This document shows, one piece after another, positions 60,538 through 64,000 of a stretch of 64,000 nucleotides of DNA (positions within the stretch are counted from its first letter, which is position 1; every line of letters starts with the position of its first letter). A program made the translations under genes and the position numbers. Source of the stretch: Rhodococcus_G sp042754225 (GTDB lineage Bacteria; Actinomycetota; Actinomycetes; Mycobacteriales; Mycobacteriaceae); contig NZ_JBHZAH010000007.1 in assembly GCF_042754225.1 (NCBI RefSeq), forward strand, positions 23,142 through 87,141. The letters are read 5' to 3'. The notes below the pieces were generated by a model. It had not been told where the DNA came from. It saw nothing but the letters and a program-made list of their open reading frames with translations, and made no database searches.

Positions 60538-60947
60538 CTGTCGAGTTCCCGGGCCACAGCGCGCACGACCTCGGAGATCCGCTGCGCGGTCTTGCGGTCC
60601 GGGTACTTGCCCTTGCGCAGGTCGGGCTGCACCTTCGCCTCGAGCAGCGTGATCATGTCCTCGACCATGCCGTGGAGTTCGTCGGGGGTGTGCTTGCGCG
60701 CGGCGTCGGCGGGGCGGCCACCGCCGCTCTGCCGGAGGGTCGGGGCCGGATCCAGCACCTTCAGGCTCAGCGCCTGCGGCCCGCGACGGCCCGCGGCCAT
60801 CCCGAACTCGACGCGCTGGCCCGCCTTCAGTCCCTCGACACCCTCGGGCAGCGCAGACGACCGGACGTAGACGTCCTCACCCTCTTCCTGGGCGAGGAAG
60901 CCGAAGCCCTTTTCCACGTCGTACCACTTCACCTTGCCGGTAGGCAC
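60534..60947 (-). CDS. cspB: Cold-shock protein with C-terminal extension (CspB type)
   Basis: A 137-residue protein. Residues 1-67 are a cold-shock domain with RNP-1 KGFGFLAQ and RNP-2 DVYVRSSA, which bind single-stranded RNA or DNA. A linker and a C-terminal helical extension (HTPDELHGMVEDMITLLEAKVQPDLRKG, shown here in parts) follow, as in M. tuberculosis CspB (135 residues, Rv0871). The GTG at 60947 gives the CspB start (VPTGKVKWYD); GTG at 60956 would add three residues. The leader holds a GC hairpin. Confidence 0.9.
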   Translation of the reverse strand: MPTGKVKWYDVEKGFGFLAQEEGEDVYVRSSALPEGVEGLKAGQRVEFGMAAGRRGPQALSLKVLDPAPTLRQSGGGRPADAARKHTPDELHGMVEDMITLLEAKVQPDLRKGKYPDRKTAQRISEVVRAVARELDS

Positions 60948-61069
60948 TGCGTTCACCTGCTCATCTACATAAAGGAACGCGCCCCACCGTGTGTGGGACG
61001 CGACATATCGGAGTCTACCCCCGCGCGCCTCGCTGGGGCACCGGGGATTTCACGGGATAACGTTGAACC

Positions 61070-61297
61070 GTGGCCAGTGAATCGTCCTCCCGCGGCGCCG
61101 TGACCCTGCGCATCGCGCTCACCCTCTTCGCCCTCGGCATCGCCGCCGTCGTCGCGATCTTCGTGATCTACGCGACCGGCCACGAACCGGGTTTGGCCCT
61201 GTACCTCCTGGCACTCGCTTGCCCGCTCGGATTCCTGCTCGGCATCGTGTCCGCACTTCAGTCCGGACGGCGCGTACGACGAAGGGATGACCAATGA
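61070..61297 (+). CDS. Small two-helix membrane protein
   Basis: A 75-residue protein with two hydrophobic segments (residues 14-35 and 42-63) and a basic tail ending RRVRRRDDQ. No family is recognised. GTG at 61070 is used. The stop overlaps the start of the YccF gene by the ATGA at 61294-61297, so they are coupled and may form one membrane module. Confidence 0.75.
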   Translation: MASESSSRGAVTLRIALTLFALGIAAVVAIFVIYATGHEPGLALYLLALACPLGFLLGIVSALQSGRRVRRRDDQ

Positions 61298-61701
61298 GGA
61301 TTCTGCTCAACATCATCTGGCTGGTCTTCGGCGGCCTCTGGCTCGCCCTCGGCTACTTCGTGGCCGGGGTGATCTGCTGCATTCTGATCATCACCATCCC
61401 GTTCGGGATCGCCGCGTTCCGGATCGGCGTGTACGCGCTCTGGCCGTTCGGGAAGACGGTGGTCAGTAAACCGACGTCGGGGCTCGGCTCCCTCGTCGGC
61501 AACGTGATCTGGCTGATCCTGTGCGGCATCTGGCTGGCCATCGGTCACATCGTCAGCGCTATCGCCATGGCCATCACCATCATCGGTATCCCCCTGGCGA
61601 TCGCGAACCTCAAAATGGTGCCGATCTCCCTGATGCCGCTCGGCAAAGACATAGTCGACGTCGGCTCCACGCCGAGCTACCCGACGAGCTACAGCTCGTG
61701 A
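61294..61701 (+). CDS. YccF-domain membrane protein
   Basis: A 135-residue protein made of two YccF repeats: NIIWLVFGGLWLALGYFVAG with ITIPFGIAAFRIGVYALWPFG, then NVIWLILCGIWLAIGHIVSA with ITIIGIPLAIANLKMVPIS. Each contains two membrane segments. YccF proteins are inner-membrane proteins of unknown function. It lies between a small membrane protein and a GT87 gene, all with 4-base overlaps, so the three form an operon. Confidence 0.9.
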   Translation: MRILLNIIWLVFGGLWLALGYFVAGVICCILIITIPFGIAAFRIGVYALWPFGKTVVSKPTSGLGSLVGNVIWLILCGIWLAIGHIVSAIAMAITIIGIPLAIANLKMVPISLMPLGKDIVDVGSTPSYPTSYSS

Positions 61702-63020
61702 GCGCCCCGCCCCGCACCGTCCCGGTTGCGGGGCGGTCGCTCCCCTCGACGCCGTGGCTGGTCGGGACCCTCGCCGTGCTCGCCTGCACGGTGGTCCTCG
61801 CCCACGACCGGGTGGTCCCGCTCGGTGCCCCCCTGTGGGGCCTGTTCCGCAACGGCCTCGACCTGCTGGTCTACCGCAGCGGCGGCGCCACCGTGCTGAG
61901 CGGCGCAGGCCTCTACGACCACGCCCTGCACGGGGGCATGTGGTACACCTACCCGCCGTTCTCCGCGATCCTGTTCGCCCCGCTGCGCGCCCTGTCCCCG
62001 GACCTGACCAGCCTGCTCGGCTACCTGGCGAACTTCGCGTTCCTCTATCTGGTGGTGCTGCTCTGCTGGCGCCGGCTCGGGTATCCGCCGGACCGCAGGC
62101 TGTACGTGGTGAGCGCGCTGCTGACGGTGATCTTCAGCTGGCTCGAACCCGTGCGGACGACCATCTGGCTCGGCCAGATCAACCTGCTGCTGATGCTGCT
62201 CGTGCTCTGGGACCTCGGGCGGCCCGAGGGCAGCCGGCTCCGCGGATTCGCCGTCGGGCTCGCCGCCGGGATCAAGCTGACGCCGGCGCTGTTCATCGTG
62301 CAACTCGTCGTCACCCGGCAGTGGCGGGCGGCGGCGACCGCGACCGCGACGCTGGCCGCCACGGTCGCGGTCGGCTTCGCCGTCCTCTTCTCCGACTCGT
62401 GGGCCTACTGGACCGTCACCCTCCGCCAGTCGACCCGGATCGGCGAGACGGCCTGGCCGGCCAATCAGTCGGCCGCCGGGGTGATAGCCCGCTGGTTGCA
62501 CGAGGCCGAACCGCCGCGGCTGCTGTGGCTGACGGTCGCGGTGGCGCTCGCCGTCCTCGGCATGACGGCCGTGTATCTGGCGCACCGCCGCGGCCAGGAT
62601 CTCCTCGCGACCACCATGTGCGGCCTGACCTCGTGTGCCGTCTCGCCGTTCTCCTGGGGCCACCACTGGGTGTGGTTCGTCCCGCTGATCGTCCTGGCGC
62701 TCGACCGCGCGCTCCGCTCGTCCCGGGTGCTCTCGTTCGCGTTGCCGGTGGCCCTCGCGGCCCCGTTGCTGTGCTGGGCGCACCCGTTCCCGGACGGGGT
62801 GTGGGCGATCGGGCTGTTCATGATTCCGGCGCCTGCCGCCCTCGCCCCGATCTTCGCGGCGGCGTACCCGTTGCTGTTCGTCGTCACCGCGGTCGTGGTG
62901 GTCGCGACTCTGGCCCGGCGGGGTGCGGAGGAAGCCGAGGTCAGCCCCGAGGTCGCGTGTGATCTGCCTCACATAACGACCCGATCACGGGAGGGTCTCG
63001 GACCGACACCTGTCGCCTGA
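61698..63020 (+). CDS. GT87-family (DUF2029) membrane glycosyltransferase
   Basis: A 440-residue protein with about ten membrane helices. Family features are YRSGGATVLSGAGLYDHAL, the WYTYPPFSAILFAPL block, WLGQINLLLMLLVLW and the KLTPALFIVQLV segment, as in actinobacterial alpha-mannosyltransferases that use polyprenyl-phosphomannose for envelope lipoglycans. The acidic catalytic residue is probably in a periplasmic loop near the N-terminus. GTG at 61698 overlaps the YccF stop. The tail after residue 405 is hydrophilic. Confidence 0.85.
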   Translation: MSAPPRTVPVAGRSLPSTPWLVGTLAVLACTVVLAHDRVVPLGAPLWGLFRNGLDLLVYRSGGATVLSGAGLYDHALHGGMWYTYPPFSAILFAPLRALSPDLTSLLGYLANFAFLYLVVLLCWRRLGYPPDRRLYVVSALLTVIFSWLEPVRTTIWLGQINLLLMLLVLWDLGRPEGSRLRGFAVGLAAGIKLTPALFIVQLVVTRQWRAAATATATLAATVAVGFAVLFSDSWAYWTVTLRQSTRIGETAWPANQSAAGVIARWLHEAEPPRLLWLTVAVALAVLGMTAVYLAHRRGQDLLATTMCGLTSCAVSPFSWGHHWVWFVPLIVLALDRALRSSRVLSFALPVALAAPLLCWAHPFPDGVWAIGLFMIPAPAALAPIFAAAYPLLFVVTAVVVVATLARRGAEEAEVSPEVACDLPHITTRSREGLGPTPVA

Positions 63021-63144
63021 CCTGCGCAAACATCGAGATTTTCCGGCGAAACGCCGAAGATCGCGAAAAATCCGTAGGAGATGACTCACCGGCGTCGGCC
63101 ACGTACGGTCATCAACGGCCGGAAGTTCGGCCAATCCGGACCGC

Positions 63145-63341
63145 CGCGCCAAACCTTGTCCCGCGGAACGGATTCCCACGAATTACCCAGGGACGAGGAC
63201 GGGGGACCCACGTCCCCAGCGGACACCGGTAGGCGAGCATCAGGCCTTCCTTGGGGTGAAGCCGGAAATCGCATCGATCACGATGCGGTCACGGCCGGGC
63301 GACCTCTCAGCCCGAACCCGACAGCTGACCTCGCAGGCGCG
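63145..63341 (+). ncRNA. c-di-AMP riboswitch (ydaO/yuaA type) ahead of rpf
   Basis: The 339-base leader of the rpf gene holds the ydaO-class hallmark blocks in order: GGGACGAGGACGGGGGACCC (63190-63209), CCTTGGGGTGAAGCCGG (63247-63263), then CGGCCGGGCGACCTCTCAGC (63292-63311) followed by CCCGAACCCGACAGCTGACC (63311-63330). Possible closing stem P1 pairs CGCGCC (63145-63150) with GGCGCG (63336-63341). Actinobacterial rpf genes are known to carry this riboswitch, which lowers expression when c-di-AMP is high. Stem boundaries are estimates. Confidence 0.85.
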
Positions 63342-63358
63342 TGCGGAGAGGAACGAAC

Positions 63359-63973
63359 ATGACCGCTGCACGCCATCGCAAACCGACGAACACGCGCAAG
63401 ACCGCCGCCAAGGTCGTCGTCACCACCGCAGTCTTCGGCGTGGCGGGTGCGGCCTTCGCGGCCCCCGCAAGCGCTGCCCCCGACTCCGACTGGGATCGGC
63501 TCGCGCAGTGCGAAGCCGGCGGCAACTGGGGCATCAACACCGGCAACGGCTACCAGGGCGGCCTGCAGTTCTCGCCCAGCACCTGGAATGCGCACGGTGG
63601 CGGGCAGTACGCCGCGACCGCCAACCAGGCCAGCCGTGAGCAGCAGATCGCGGTCGCCGAGAAGGTCCTCGCCTCGCAGGGTTGGGGCGCCTGGCCGTCC
63701 TGCTCCGCGAGCCTCGGCCTGACCAGCGGCTCCACCCCGCGCACCGCGACCCCGGCGCCGGCCCCCGCGCCCGCCAAGACCCCTGAGGTCACCAGCGTTC
63801 CGACCACCGACGGCACCGCCGACGTGCTCGACTCCCTCGACAGCACCCTCGCCGCCGTGAAGTCGCATGGCGTCGCGCTCGACCCGCGCATCGAGGCGCT
63901 CTACGAGCAGGCGAAGCTGAACCCGCAGGTGATCGACTTCCTCAAGGCGAACTCCGGCCTGCTGCCGCACTGA
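63359..63973 (+). CDS. rpfA: Resuscitation-promoting factor (Rpf)
   Basis: A 204-residue secreted muralytic enzyme. The signal peptide ends ASAA near residue 40. The Rpf lysozyme-like domain (about 43-120) has DSDWDRLAQCEAGGNW with catalytic Glu52, the pair C51/C115-type cysteines, NTGNGYQGGLQFSPSTW, and the AEKVLASQGWGAWPSC end. A Pro/Ala linker (PAPAPAPAK) follows, then a C-terminal helical part of about 60 residues. It cleaves peptidoglycan to wake dormant cells. ATG at 63359 with GGAGAGGAA upstream. It is under the c-di-AMP riboswitch. The symbol is given by position relative to Rv0867c; other rpf paralogues are possible. Confidence 0.9.
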   Translation: MTAARHRKPTNTRKTAAKVVVTTAVFGVAGAAFAAPASAAPDSDWDRLAQCEAGGNWGINTGNGYQGGLQFSPSTWNAHGGGQYAATANQASREQQIAVAEKVLASQGWGAWPSCSASLGLTSGSTPRTATPAPAPAPAKTPEVTSVPTTDGTADVLDSLDSTLAAVKSHGVALDPRIEALYEQAKLNPQVIDFLKANSGLLPH

Positions 63974-64000
63974 CACGCACGAGTCACCCAAGACCAAGAG

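Noticed and set aside
60983..60997. CCCAC/GTGGG hairpin in the cspB leader
   Set aside because: Five-base stem only; a cold-responsive RNA element cannot be claimed from this.

Overview
The window is high-GC DNA (about 70 percent by eye) with dense, often overlapping genes. It almost certainly comes from a mycolic-acid-containing actinomycete, most likely Rhodococcus or a close relative in the Nocardiaceae. The genus is an inference, based on a backbone matching the Mycobacterium tuberculosis segment Rv0867c to Rv0906 as recalled, without a database search: an Rv0906-type metallo-hydrolase, echA6, accD3, prrA/prrB, two citrate synthases (gltA, citA), serC, sepH, the Rv0880-Rv0882 operon, a DUF2530 protein, DUF3027, an Rv0876c-type MFS protein, DUF2771, cspB and an rpfA-like gene. 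No rRNA, tRNA, CRISPR, prophage or insertion sequence was seen.

Layout. 1-1660: metallo-hydrolase and EchA6 pair. 1699-24174: an accessory block between echA6 and prrAB holding redox enzymes, an AraC regulator, a CPBP protease, a catalytically decayed relaxase-like protein beside a membrane pseudokinase, a glutaredoxin, PAP2 and aldo/keto reductase genes, an ABC-F ATPase, a copper-chaperone/DyP-peroxidase cluster, a four-gene coupled ABC transporter cassette with its own HTH regulator, accD3, a TetR/aldo-keto reductase pair, an SOS-controlled DUF222-HNH gene and a GPP34 protein. 24388-31700: propionyl-CoA synthetase, a haemophore-like secreted protein, a photolyase operon and, divergently, prrAB. 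31764-39349: central metabolism (tandem FKBP with gltA, aldose epimerase, MFS/pdxH, citA, serC). 39458-44857: a secreted protein with a possible iron box, a lactonase-like/EthA-type Baeyer-Villiger pair, and a membrane protein-deaminase-RidA operon. 45074-63973: conserved actinobacterial housekeeping genes ending in an rpf gene behind a c-di-AMP riboswitch.

The genes cooperate in several modules: acetyl/propionyl-CoA and citrate metabolism (accD3, prpE, gltA, citA), serine and PLP supply (serC, pdxH), cell envelope and division (sepH, rpf, GT87, PAP2, prrAB), DNA damage (photolyase, LexA-box HNH gene) and copper/haem redox chemistry (PCuAC, DyP). Many neighbours share ATGA, GTGA or CTGA stop/start overlaps, so translational coupling is common. 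The least expected features are three different intergenic arrays of short hairpins (two of them repeating the 3' end of the adjacent gene including its stop codon), a relaxase fold lacking its catalytic residues, a tandem FKBP, and a large GHKL-type ATPase that seems to start on CTG.
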